Positions 11,451 through 24,202 of a stretch of 64,000 nucleotides of DNA are shown here, piece by piece. Source of the stretch: Bugulina stolonifera (lineage: Eukaryota; Bryozoa; Gymnolaemata; Cheilostomatida; Bugulidae); the NCBI GenBank assembly GCA_935421135.1, contig OW285195.1, positions 13,654,158-13,718,157 of the forward strand. The letters are read 5' to 3'. The position numbers and the translations under genes were made by a program. Each line of letters begins with the position of its first letter. The first letter of the stretch is position 1. The notes under the pieces are model-generated. The model did not search any database and was not told where the DNA came from. It worked only from the letters and a program-made list of their open reading frames with translations.

Positions 11451-14400
11451 TCACTTTCTTTTACACTTTCCATTTTTCAGTTTAAATCCTTTCTTGCATT
11501 TGCATTTTTCATTCCGGAACTCGAACCCTTTCTTGCATTGGCATTTGAATCCGCCATTCCTTCTCTTTTTACACACTGTCCTCTTTATTCCAGCACATTT
11601 CTTCCCTTCCTTACAGATACAGGTCTTTCTGCCAACTGTCTTACATTCTACACATAATCAACCACATAACCTAGTGACCTAGATAGATATCAACCACATA
11701 ACCTAGTGACCTAGATAGATATCAACCACATAACCTAGTGACCTAGATAGATATCAACCACATAACCTAGTGACATAGATAGATATCAACCACATAACCT
11801 AGTGACATAGATAGATATCAACCACATAACCTAGTGACATAGATAGATATCAATCACATAACCTAGTGACATAGATAGATATCAACCACATAACCTAGTG
11901 ACCTAGATAGATATCAACCACATAACCTAGTGACCTAGATAGATATCAACCACATAACCTAGTGACCTAGATAGATATCAACCACATAACCTAGTGACAT
12001 AGATAGATATCAACCACATAACCTAGTGACATAGATAGATATCAACCACATATCCTAGTGACCTAGATAGATATCAACCACATAACCTAGTGACATAGAT
12101 AGATATCAACCACATAACCTAGTGACATAGATAGATATCAACCACATATCCTAGTGACATAGATAGATATCAACCACATATCCTAGTGACATAGATAGAT
12201 ATCAACCACATAACCTAGTGACCTAGATAGATATCAACCACATATCCTAGTGACATAGATAGATATCAACCACATATCCTAGTGACATAGATAGATATCA
12301 ACCACATAACCTAGTGACATAGATAGATGTCAACCACATATCCTAGTGACCTAGATAGATGTCAACCACATAACCTAGTGACCTAGATAGATATCAACCA
12401 CATAACCTAGTGACATAGATAGATATCAACCACATAACCTAGTGACATAGATAGATATCAACCACATAACCTAGTGACCTAGATAGATATCAACCACATA
12501 ACCTAGTGACATAGATAGATATCAACCACATATCCTAGTGACATAGATAGATATCAACCACATAACCTAGTGACATAGATAGATATCAACCACATATCCT
12601 AGTGACATAGATAGATATCAACCACATAACCTAGTGACATAGATAGATATCAACCACATAACCTAGTGACCTAGATAGATATCAATCACATAACCTAGTG
12701 ACATAGATAGATATCAACCACATATCCTAGTGACCTAGATAGATATCAACCACATAACCTAGTGGCATAGATACAACAGGTCAACCGTAAAACTAGTCAT
12801 AACCACTTGGCCTTGTTCAATATACACCCTCTAATAGTCCTACAAGGAAATTTTTATTAGGCAAGCCCAGTTGTTGATCCTTAATTTTGTGTGTTAATAA
12901 TTGCTATGGCTTTTGCTAGTACATGTAAGCAAGTAGTAACTCCTTGCTTACATGTACTTGCTTTAAGTACATGTAAGCTTACTCCTTGGTGTAAGTAAAG
13001 TAAGTAAAGTAATTGTCTGCCTACTACATGTAAATGGAAATCACCAAATATGCTACATCTGGTACAGATCTATTCGCCAATGAATACACAGATAGAGAGT
13101 TGATTTTGTTGAAATATAGAAACTTGATCATGGAAGACACTATACTATCTCTAACCTGGTAATTCACACCCGGTGTTGTCTGAGTTTGGTTTGAACCCTG
13201 GTTTACATTTACAGAAGTCCTTTTCGTTTTTACACTCACTGTTCTCCAAGATGTCACAATTGTTTACTGAGCCATTATCTTTACATCCACATGGTTTCTT
13301 TAGTTCGGTACATTGATCTGAAAGAGGTGATATGACAGCTATTGGCAAGTGATATAGTGATATTATGTAGCTTATAATAAGGTGTTACTCCAATATGACA
13401 TATGTATAATATGGGCTATATACTGTACGTATGTAGTAAGTCAGTTTCAAGCATATGATAGGGTAGCTTGTTGCAAGTCACACTGTGCTGTCTAATAAAC
13501 AATTTATCATTTGCTCGAAAGGTTTATTAGATGTACATACTCTGTGGTGCTGGAGTGGTCGTAGTAGTTGTTGGCATTGTTGTAGTTGTTGTTGACATTG
13601 TTGTAGTTGTTGTTGGCATTGTTGTAGTTGTTGTTGGCATTGTTGTAGTTGTTGTTGGCATTGTTGTAGTTGTTGTTGGCATTGTTGTAGTTGCTGTCGG
13701 CATTGTTGTAGTTGTTGTCGGCATTGTTGTAGTTGTTGTCGGCATTGTTGTAGTTGTTGTTGGCATTGTTGTAGTTGTTGTTGGCATTGTTGTAGTTGTT
13801 GTTGGCATTGTTGTAGTTGTTGTTGGCATTGTTGTAGTTGTTGTTGGCATTGTTGTAGTTGTTATTGGCATTGTTGTAGTTGTTGTCGGCATTGTTGTAG
13901 TTGTTGTTGGCATTGTTGTAGTTGTTGTTAGCATTGTTTTAGTTGTTGTCGGCATTGTTGTAGTTGTTGTTGGCATAGGTGTTGTTGTTTTTGGAGTGGC
14001 TACATATGAAAGCAAACAATTTTAAAACAGTGCAATGAATGACAAGAGAATAACTTTGAATTTGAATTTGAATTTGTTCATATTATTTGTTGAGGACTAT
14101 AATAATAGTCACCATGAGCTGGCAGCTTTGTATTATTCGTCATCAATAATAAAATTCAGTGAGTGGTGAACACATTTGCTATGAAAGATTAGATTGATGT
14201 TGCAACACTCACGCTGTACGTCACATATAACAGCAGGAACATTGACATCATCGGATGAACAATAGCACATGCAGTCTTTTCCTTTGTATTCATCTTCGCC
14301 ACACATAATACTATCATCACAGTGAGCTTGAAAATAGCAAACGCAATGCTGTTCAATTCTATTCAAGTTCAATCCCGATCAGCATAGAGAGAGAACTAGG

Positions 14401-16665
14401 TTATAAAGGGCCAATGAAAACTACATGTATGTCTAACTTCGCGCGAGTCACTCAGATCCATGACGAGATCTGTATATTATTTTTATCCTTTTCTGGTTCA
14501 CCACAAGGTAAAACATTTAGGTCAAATTCATTTTTAAGCTGAAGACACACTCGAAAATGATAGCAAAACCTTCCAGGAGATGAAGTGGTATATTACATAC
14601 CAGAGCAGTTATACAGCAGATGAAGTAGCCTGAGGTCACCAAATGAGAAAATTGGCAAGTTACCAATTATATTTTGGTAGCTCGGCTCATCTGTATTTAT
14701 AGTTACGTTTCCATGGTCACTAAACGCCTACAGCATTAACATACAATAGTATCATTGTATGTTGATAGTGTACATGGTTTGAACTCTAGAAGACCTATGC
14801 AATGTTCCTTCTCTGCTATAGTATGAGCTGTCAGTGACTTATAGAATAGCTTGGCTGTCATGAGGGTACGATTTTCCAATGGAAATATAGCATAATCAAG
14901 CTAATACAGCTTAAACCTCTCCACAAAATCTTCAGATTGTCTAGTTTGAAAGAGCATATCTAGATGTTAACCAAAGTAAAATATATTGCACCAGAATGAT
15001 TTTTGGAAAAGCAATTTTAATGTAAATATTGTTGCTTAAAGTGCCTTGAAAATAAAGGAACAGCATATATACATTGTAATTATATTCAATATGGCACAGT
15101 TAAACATTTAGAACACGTGTTTACGCAGCGTAAATGAAGCATAATTTACACGGCTAACCAGTTTGTCTCATAAGGAATGTTGTCACTCACGTATTGATCA
15201 AAATGCATCAGGCTCTTGTAGTCATATGGGAGAACATCATGAAGGGCGTTTGTAACTTGACTGAACACATCCAAGGAATCAGGTCTAACATTCTCGGTGT
15301 GTATGCTGATAAAGTCGTCCCTATCTGCTCTTGACGTTGTGTAGTTTAACCCGAGGACCCGCATGAACAAGTGAAGAGGAGTACGGAGGTCCTAAAATTG
15401 ATTTACAAATAAGCAAGTAAAGTAAATCCTCAGCTAACATTATGGACATTGACGAGGCCCTTTACTTTATAGCAATTCAAAAACTATATCCTTCTAATCG
15501 GTGGGGAGGAGGGTCCTTAACTCGACACATAGGTGCTACAGTTTTATTTATCTACCTTGTTGAAAACAGTGTAAAGCTTATTTTAAGCATTATACATGTA
15601 CTACTATATAAATTTACACTTTGACTGTTACACTTTGCTACTACATGCCCTGTCATATATAGCGTTACTTCTGTCCAGACGGTAAAATAATTTTGATGCA
15701 ATGTTCACCAGGAGGAACAAAGCTTTCTCCTGGTGACCGTGTGAGATAGAGAATGAGCATATCATATCGAATATAGACATCATATTCTCCACTTACACAA
15801 AGACAAATGTGCATAAACTGGGCACCACCCGCCATTCCTCTTGGAGTAGAACAATCATCTTCAGTTATCAGATTGACATAGTCAGATTCTGTTGTTCTAT
15901 TGACAATGTTGATGCACGTGTACGTAGAGAACGCTGCAACCGCATCATCTAGGTTTTTCTTCTTATATGTAGGAACTCCTACAAAATCATAAGGATTATA
16001 CAGTGGTGCAAGGACATAACGTAGTGATGCGGTAATGTAGCATAACAATGCCATAACTTACAATGCTATTAGTACCATAGTGTCATAACTCCATTAGATA
16101 AACATATTTATGCTTAAGTTTATATTATATCTGTGCATAACTCACATGCATGTCCCATTTCCTCCATAACCTCAACTATGTAGCATCAAGAACAGATAAA
16201 ATGACTTACCAAACAGCTCCTCTGGAGTATAGTTAATAGGTACCGTAGCGCCAGGCCATGTTCGGAGTCCATCACCAACAAACACATCTTTAGGTACAAA
16301 AGAAGAAAGAAAACTGTTACAGACTAGCTTTACACGGAAGTAATTCGGCAAAGAATTTGTAACGCCAAGTATATCAACACCATCAGTGCCTGAAGGAGAA
16401 TGTTATCATAAGATAATGGTTGTACGTGACACAAGTTGAACTGTGAATGAATCCGTACCTGCCTGAGCTATAGATGGTTGCATCTTGCCTGTCTCACTTC
16501 CTGTGACATAATTCATCTAAAGTAATAAATACATGCACTGTTTTTAAAGTTCCCATTTAGAATATTTTTATAAGATGCTTAAAATGTTGAAATGTAGATA
16601 GTAGGATAAGTACTGAGTAATGGGAGTCAACTTACCGAGACAATCAACAACAGAGCAATTATCAT
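11451..16665 (-). CDS. secreted catalytically dead astacin-like protein with mucin and EGF-like tail
   Basis: Ten-exon model, all joins in frame (569 aa): 16665-16636, 16516-16459, 16389-16210, 15978-15797, 15391-15191, 14727-14601, 14326-14213, 13999-13541, 13317-13156, 11647-11451. Start MIIALLLIVS is a signal peptide. Residues 66-69 (FVGD) match the FxGD aspartate switch of astacin propeptides, followed by WPGATVPINY, the usual start of the mature enzyme. Residues ~91-259 follow the astacin fold (TCINIVN, C-x-GMAGGAQ, SRADRDDF, IIGN, LYNC). The zinc motif HExxHxxGxxH instead reads HLFMRVLGLNY (157-167): only the first His survives, and both the catalytic Glu and the other two His are lost. 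The Met-turn SxMHY is SLMHF, without the Tyr. Then a Cys-rich exon, a TTTTTMP mucin-like array (299-450), an EGF-like exon and a Lys/Cys-rich last exon. Intron retention after exon 9 would stop at 13,151 (505 aa). Likely secreted, with a binding or structural role rather than a proteolytic one; this is inference. Confidence 0.8.
11659..12775. repeat. 32-bp minisatellite, ~35 copies
   Basis: Near-identical 32-bp units (accacataacctagtgacct + agatagatatca) repeated about 35 times, differing mainly at two positions (ctag/atag and aacc/atcc). It fills most of the last intron of the astacin-like gene, ending about 10 bp before the acceptor of its last exon. There are no spacers, so it is not a CRISPR array. 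Confidence 0.95.
12918..12958. repeat. perfect 16-bp inverted repeat
   Basis: AGTACATGTAAGCAAG (12,918-12,933) and its exact reverse complement (12,943-12,958) around a 9-nt loop. It is intronic, and could be a small foldback element or the end of a larger repeat. A related 'agtacatgtaagctta' follows directly. Confidence 0.7.
13556..13975 (-). repeat. 21-bp coding minisatellite (TTTTTMP repeat)
   Basis: About 20 copies of a 21-bp unit inside one exon of the astacin-like gene, giving TTTTTMP heptads on the minus strand. Threonine-rich repeats of this kind are dense O-glycosylation sites and form stiff mucin-like spacers. Units are highly homogeneous at DNA level, pointing to recent slippage or unequal exchange. 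The valine-rich open frame on the opposite strand is a shadow of this array. Confidence 0.9.
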
Positions 16666-19035
16666 TTTGTTCCACCGAGTATATAATCTAAACATATACA
16701 CACTCACTCTAAATCCACATGTGCCGTGGTCGAATGTGATACACATACAGATCTAATAAATAATATGTTATATTTAGTTACAGCCCAGTAGTAAACACAA
16801 TTTTAGAGTTATAGCCTCATGTCCTTTGCGGAGCAAAAGACAAGTTTGGCACGCTTGTAACCCACACTACTTTGAATCTTAAACACAGTTTTTTACATAT
16901 TGTCACATATTCTCAAATTATTTTGATGACAAAAGAAATCATGACAACATTATGTAAAAGCGCATTATAACAAACAATTATATAACAAACAATTACTTAA
17001 CATACAATATACAGAATAGAATTGAAACATGATAATTTTTTGCATTGGATTGCTATTCCTATGAATAAATGAATGAGCTTGATGCTGAAGATACACTGGA
17101 GTATTCTGTACGTACCTACATGTATCTCTGTTTTACTTGGTACACCGCCAGCAAGTTTGCACCCTCACTTCATTGTTAGGATCATGTTGTACCAGAAGTG
17201 TACATATTTTTAACAAATTAATGATTAAACAGACATTTTAAGCGTCTAAATACCACCTAAATCCAGAGCTTTAGGCTGAGATGCGATGCACCCTAACTTG
17301 AAAGTGTCCCCACCAAATAGTTCATTTCTAACGCTGACTTTAAGACAGAACACATCGTGGATACATCTACATGTACATATAGTCAGCAGCAAACCGCCAG
17401 CCAACCCTCCAGAATCTTGGACATGGATCTAAAATTGTTACTTTGGTCAAAGGTCAAGGTGGTGTAAATCAATGTACCGTTCTATCACATTTGGCATACA
17501 TGTATTGATAGTACTCCACGCTGTACCCTGACATCAAACAGGCAAACCTTTGGCTGACCATCAATTGCTACTATCACCAATAACTTGACGGGTATGCCGA
17601 GTATTATAGTCAATTGGAAATGGGGAGCAATCCCACCCACAGTCCCACATGCACCTACATTGTGTATCACTCCATTACTAGTACGAATTTAGTGCAGAAA
17701 ACAGAGAGCTAGTAGCCTATAAAACAGACTTGAGTAGACCAGAGCCAAGGCTTGACTCAAATCATGCTATGTCAAAGTCAAGTAATAAATACTAGAGTAA
17801 AATTCAAACTAAACGCAAAGAGAATAATGGTAATAGAATTGTCAAGATTTACAATGTATTTTTAGCATTCAAGCACTTACCAATCATCAAGGCGATACTT
17901 GAACTTATTCTGAATCAAAGGTTGAGTCAAGTAAGTAGTAGTCGAGTAAAATCATTCTAGTCTGCTAGAGTAAAACAAATGACTGCTAGAGACTAGGCCC
18001 TTCCTACTTCTGTAAGGAAATACACTGCTGTGCATGCAGCTAATGCTATTTATTGGTAAAGAAAAGTAACGTAGTACTGAAAACCTCTACAGCATAGTTA
18101 AAAAAGTTACTGAATGCTTTAATACTATATATTATAAGCTATCACTCAATTTCTATATAATATAGATCGATAGACAATACTTGATGTGCCAGTTTACGTA
18201 GCAGTAAATAGGTCATAGCTGTCTAAATATGCAGCACGTGGAAAAGAAGCATAATATACTTGTACATGTACAAGTATGTACTCTGTAATATACCTAAAAC
18301 ATACATACTTGTACTACTGTATTACTGTGTTACTGTATTACTGTATTACTGTGTTACTGTTTTACTGCATACAGATGGAAGCCGTAAGCAAAGAGCTCTG
18401 TCTTGGAAAGAAGACAGCTGTAGAATATCGTCTGAAAATGCAAAACATTAAATTTAAATTTATAATAAACTAGCACAAACTAGACAAAAATTTAAAATGA
18501 TATAAATAATAATCATCTAGAGATAATACACGTGTAAATTTACCAATATTAATATGAGTACAACACAAGGTACTTTATTATTATACCTACAGAGATCGGG
18601 ATTACCTGCGAGTGAAAACTGATTGTTAAAATCATTGATAAATTCTAAAATCTTAATATCCATTATTTATCTCTCATGTTTCAAGATGGTTGCTTTCAAA
18701 ATGGTGGAAGAGACTTGAAATAGTAGAAGCTGTTGACAGACTATAAAACATTACAATTTGTAAAAAACTAGTGGAATATCACGTTGTGTATAAACTATTT
18801 AATTTACCCAAAAATATAGGTGGAGGTTACTAAATGATATCATAGTTCAAATTTAGTACAATATGTTTTGTAAAATATTCTAAATTTTGACACAACACAA
18901 AATTCAGGAAGTTCATTATGCGGGATGGTTCGTCAACAGGAAACACCACATACTGCCCAACTGTTTGAAGACGGGCTTGTTACTAACACATGGCCTCTCG
19001 GGGTCGCAATGGCGTGCATAGCAAGGATCTGAGGC
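16666..19035. other. intergenic region, no recognisable gene
   Basis: Lies between the 5' end of the astacin-like gene and the stop codon of gene B, both on the minus strand. It should contain the astacin-like promoter and gene B's 3' UTR, but I cannot point to a specific element. A short (ttactg)-type repeat lies near 18,312-18,367. The short open frames at 17.5 and 18.3 kb lack domain character. Confidence 0.5.
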
Positions 19036-22000
19036 TTAGTTATCATAATCAGGAGGGTTGTCTCTCGAATACACATGGTTGTAGGTCTGCGGGGCGGTGT
19101 TGCCCTGCCCATCAGGTAGAGATATAATACCTCCAGATTCGGGTCTATTATTGTAGGATCTTCTTGATTCTGAAATATTAAATAAGTCCAAAGTACAATA
19201 ATGAGGGGAGATTATTCCCAGATAGACTTGGTTCCATAACTGGCATCAGTTTAGGAAGGTAAAGGAATTTACTATAACCAGTGTACTATAATACAAGATA
19301 TTAGACGTTTCACCATTTTATACAACTCCTCTAAACGAATCCCTGTTCCCGATCGCATAGTTATGGGTGCATAGCTTATAACAAAATAAGTTAAAAAATT
19401 GTAGTATAGTGTGGTTTCATTTTTAATTTTTCCACTTGATTCCTTTCCAATTTCCACCAAAGAGAGGAACGACAACTCTGTGCTATACCATACTGATTTA
19501 TTGTGTAGCCTAGTAAATTTATATGTCAAAACTAATCGCTCTTACCGCATGTACAATTATTTAAAAATGTTTATTACAAAAATATTGAGAATTGCAGTTG
19601 CTGGTATATCACAAATGATTTTTAATCCTAGTATGGATTAAAGACGGTTGTATAATATTTTATCAAACCAAACCATCTACCACAATATAATTTCTTCCAA
19701 ACTACCAGCCTCCAGCTGGTAGCATTCTTCTAGTCGAATTAAATTATATTCATAATGTGCTGCAGTAAACCAACAAGTTATAGTAATAGAAGACATACAT
19801 TTACATATACATGTACATGTAACAATACAAAGTCATGATGCTGAAAATATGTATTACAATAAGCCAACAATGCATGACATGCTGTTTTACATCGAGTGCA
19901 AGTCCAGTGTTTAATTATAGCCAATTCCTAAAGGCAGTGAGTGTAGGCGTGTTGATATGTTGGATACGATAATGGAAATACTACCAAATCATCTCAAAGT
20001 TCATGCAATGGTGAGTGAAATTTACATCTAGTATAAGTAAACTTTCAATAATTGCTGGCTCATATGTTCATTCTAAAATAACCACAGACTTCTACATTCG
20101 AAATCTAATTCAACTGATAAAATGATTAGTTCAATTCAACTTTCCAACATTTTTAAATACATTATTTTAATAATTATTTAAGTTCAAAACTAGAATTTCT
20201 CATAGTATATATCGCTCACTAGCTGTAAATGTACAAACCATACAAGTTCATATGGATGGGGAATAACAACTATATTGATGTAGTGCGGGGAAAGTTCCAA
20301 GTGTACATGCAAGAGAACAACCGTAGGTTAGGTAATACTCTAGCCATTTACCTTTTAATTCCAAAATCTGCATCAAAGGAACTCAGTTTTAAATAAATAC
20401 TACTATCTAGTATCTATTACAACAATAATATTTATAATTACATGTATAATATACCATAATACTCTTTACTTTTCAATTAACCAATAAGCACTCTAAGAAA
20501 GTAATTGTACAAATATATGTACTGTACATGTAGGCACAGCATATACTTATTGTATAACTGCAGTTATATAGTACATGTACACTGTAGCACATACATGTTA
20601 CACTTGTAATATGAGAAGTTATCAGCCCACAGAAGCTAACTAGGGCCATGATATAACTACTCACCTCTCAGTGGGTCCAGTTTTTTTGCCCGTTTTGATC
20701 TCCTCTTCTGGATTGGTTGACCTATTAAGTAGAAACACAGCAGACTTAATATCTGTAAAAAGACCTGAAGTAAAATATGCAAAAATTAATATTTTACAGT
20801 AATTTCAACAAATAATAATAATGTGAGAATTCTTGTAATTTATCGTTTGCCGTAACGTCACCTTGTCCCACTATATGTTAGTTTGACTGCTGGATATATG
20901 CCAACTTAACACGTGCTTCTGCATTGTTAAGATTATGGAACAATACAACAGTTATATATAGTTTCACGTCTTACACTCCAAGCATATAGTTATAATCAAA
21001 CATATCCATGTAACTCAAAGTACAGCTAAATGTTGGTAGTCGCTCCAATGTTCATTTAAAACTGTTTAATTTAAAGTTGTTTCTAGTAATGTGAAGCATA
21101 GTGTAAGATTAATAGCATAGAAAACATCCAATAGCAAACGACGTCAGCAAGTTGAAAAAAGTCGAGACTGACAGTTACAAAACATCTTTTCACTCCATAA
21201 TATTAAATCAAAATATTCAATTAAACACGTAAGTATTATTGAAACCTCGATCTAATGTAATTCAACAGGTTATATTTTTGATAAATCTACAAATTGAGTG
21301 AATTCGTCAGACTATCAAATGATCACCATAATGATCATAATCGCAGTCCCGATTATGATCACAGACTCACCGTTCTGGTCCAACTCGACCTTCTTCTTCA
21401 GTGGGTTAGTGATGACGTTAGAAGCATCAAAATGCATGAAGCTATAGTGACCACTCTCATTCAAGTTGGAAGTCATCGTTCGACCTATAAACAAGATGAA
21501 ATGATCTAAATTAACTCATCGATAACTTGAATAGACCAACGAATGCGAGTAGTCACCATTTTCGTTGTGTTTAGAGAAGCAAATGTGACCACAGAGCTCA
21601 GAAAACGTAGCCTATAGAACTTTACTTACGTTTGTAACTAGTTGGTGTATCGGGACAAAATGGACACTCTATAATACAATCATGATGGACGTTATATTTT
21701 AAAATTAGGCTAAACTTTAAAAACTTTATCGTATATTATCTCATATTTATACAATATTCAGGTAAGTATGTCATAATTACCAATTCTTCATGGAGAAATA
21801 ATTCATATGTACATGTAATATATTGAGCTGTATTTAGCACACATGCAATGCAAAGGATTAGAAACGTATACAATAACTACATATATAAATCTATTCCATA
21901 CATGAATATAACTGGCTATCAAGCTTCCCATCCGTGTGTAAGTTGTTAGTAGTCCCTCAGTAGTTATCTACCCCTACTTCCTTAAGAAGTAGCATCAGTG

Positions 22001-24202
22001 ACGATACGTGACGTGGTGAAATGCAGACGTGCTACATCGATTCATGCATGGCAATATAAAATTGTTGAACTTGAGTCTACACAAACTTGATGCTGTAAAG
22101 ATTTCAGTCTTTGGGAAGTTAGTCTTAGAATTTAATAATTCAGCATGCCCTTCCTACCCCCAAACCAGTACTACCTCCAATTTTTGTAGTATGTACATGT
22201 ATATACATGTAAATCACTTAGAATTTAGACTAACTGCTCATAACCTGGTAACTTAGTAGCATGCAAGAAAAAAGAATAAGCCGACCAATAGCAACACACC
22301 AACGTACCGTAATAGTAGCGTAGTACTATAATAATAATATTAATAATAATATCAACTCCCAAAATTACAGTAATTCATAATTTTGAATTCTCTTTCATTT
22401 AAAATAAACCTTTGAAGACTTCAAACTTTAAAGTAATACTTGACAACAGGGGTAAACAACTTTTCAGCTATGTTTTAAAATTCATAAAGAAATAACCAAC
22501 CTACTAATCATTTTTCTCTAATCTTTAAATTTGCTAAATACCATTTCTAATAAAATAACATTCAAAGACAAATAAAATTTCCATGTTTGAAGGAACTACA
22601 AGTCAGCATCACAGTGACCGGCACTCACATTCACAATCACTATGACTCGTTAGCACTCAATGTGACTCACTGTGACTCACCATGACTCACTAGTACTTAC
22701 TTACCTCCCATACTTCCATTGTCATAGTAGTAGGTATGAGCAGGCTTATCATAGTGATGTCCATACACTGTCTGTGGAGTGTACTCTTCTCCATACTGTA
22801 TTGGTTTGTGTTCTACAACAACAGAAGAACCTCATGAATACTTCTTAATTAAAAAAAACTAAATAAATAAAAGTAGAAAGTGCCTGTAGAAATCAATCAG
22901 ATTCGACATTTGGTCAAGCCCATTCAACCGTTGCTGCTAGATCAATTGAGTTAATCTTCGATACGACATAGATGTCTGTCTGCCCAAGATGTTTCACTAC
23001 ATCATATTTCATCATAAAATCATGTTCCCATGCAGTTAGTAGTAGATATAGCGTTTATCCTCCATCATGTTCTAGCTAGTAGGAGTTTTGAGACAACACA
23101 GTAACAAAGGAGTAGGCTAGTAGAGATAGAGAACATCAATCTTCACTCGTTCTAACACGGCTACTGTGAGATGAGTCGCACGGCATCAATGGAAAGTCAG
23201 AAGACAGGCAGTGTTATATAGTCACGCCACTATGTTAACAGTGTCCATTCTACCAATGACAAGTGTGCAGCACATGGGACAGTCAGAACACGCAATATCT
23301 AACCATTCGCTGTGGATCCTGCTAGCTGAGACGGTGAACTGCTGTAGAAATATTCTGGGATGTTGTTAGCTTGTTCCTTTGGTTTCACATGTTTGCCTTC
23401 ATAGTTATAATGAGGGACATCAGTGGACCAGTTATGTATCTCATGGGGAGGCAGCACTGTATGCTGTCTGGTATGACTAGCTCTTTTGCTAGAGGTCTTT
23501 GGAGGGTAGTGTATGTGGGAGACGGACAACGCGTCATGGTTGTAGTTCGGTTGCAAGAAGCCATGGGTCAGCTGAGGGCTCACCGCTGGACTAACAGAAC
23601 TTCCTGTGGCACATGCAGGTTAAATCTTTATTTTATTGTTAGTGCACTGTAGAGGGCGAGAAGAAAAGGTTTTGACTTGTAAGACCCACAAGTCAGCGAT
23701 TATTTCTACATATACATGTATGTCTCCTACGTGCACATCACATTAAAACAGTGATTCCATTTGAAATTGTTGTTTACAGGCGAAATTGAGCAATGGAGCT
23801 GGTAAAAACTCGGCTGGCCAATCAGAAGTCAGCGTTATTGAGAGCTAAACTAGTCAAGCGAACTGTGTTGTTGTGGAAGATTGTATAGAAGATGGAACTC
23901 CGTAATTTACTCTTCACCAAAATCTTTTAGAAATTGACACATACTTAATGCTTTGAGTAACATTCTCTTTAACCGATATGTTTTTTAAACTTAAGAATGT
24001 AGTGATGCCATTCACATTATGCAGACGCTAAACTTACCTCTACCAGCTAGTTCCTCCTGAGACGAATGGGTTTTGTTAAGACGAGCATTCCTCTTTCTAA
24101 TGCAGATCACAACAACCATGATGAGTATGATAAAAATAGCTATGATGAGGAGAACTATAATCAAGTAAACCCACCAGGCCAACGTGTCACTTCCTGGGTT
24201 AA
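19036..24202 (-). other. gene B exons 33-39: transmembrane helix and cytoplasmic tail
   Basis: Exons 24202-24038, 23603-23304, 22812-22705, 21668-21630, 21484-21371, 20721-20665, 19169-19036. Helix: [20 protein letters not shown] then VVVICIRKR, the basic stop-transfer flank. The tail is rich in Tyr, His and Pro, has a 39-nt micro-exon encoding CPFCPD, a polybasic KRRSKRAKK segment and ends NPPDYDN, a PPxY motif known to bind WW domains. All tail exons are phase 1-1, so any can be skipped without a frameshift. The donor after 23,304 overlaps an in-frame TAG, so retention of that intron would give a tail ending ANG. Confidence 0.8.

Noticed and set aside
11659..12775. CRISPR array
   Set aside because: Direct 32-bp repeats with no unique spacers, in an animal intron.
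13531..14025. Valine-rich open frame on the plus strand
   Set aside because: It is the antisense of the TTTTTMP array; the minus-strand exon has matching splice sites and phase, the plus frame has none.
15665..15796. Coding read-through after the exon ending at 15,797
   Set aside because: The frame stays open but lacks astacin character, while splicing GTAAGT at 15,796 to 15,391 restores the expected astacin sequence.
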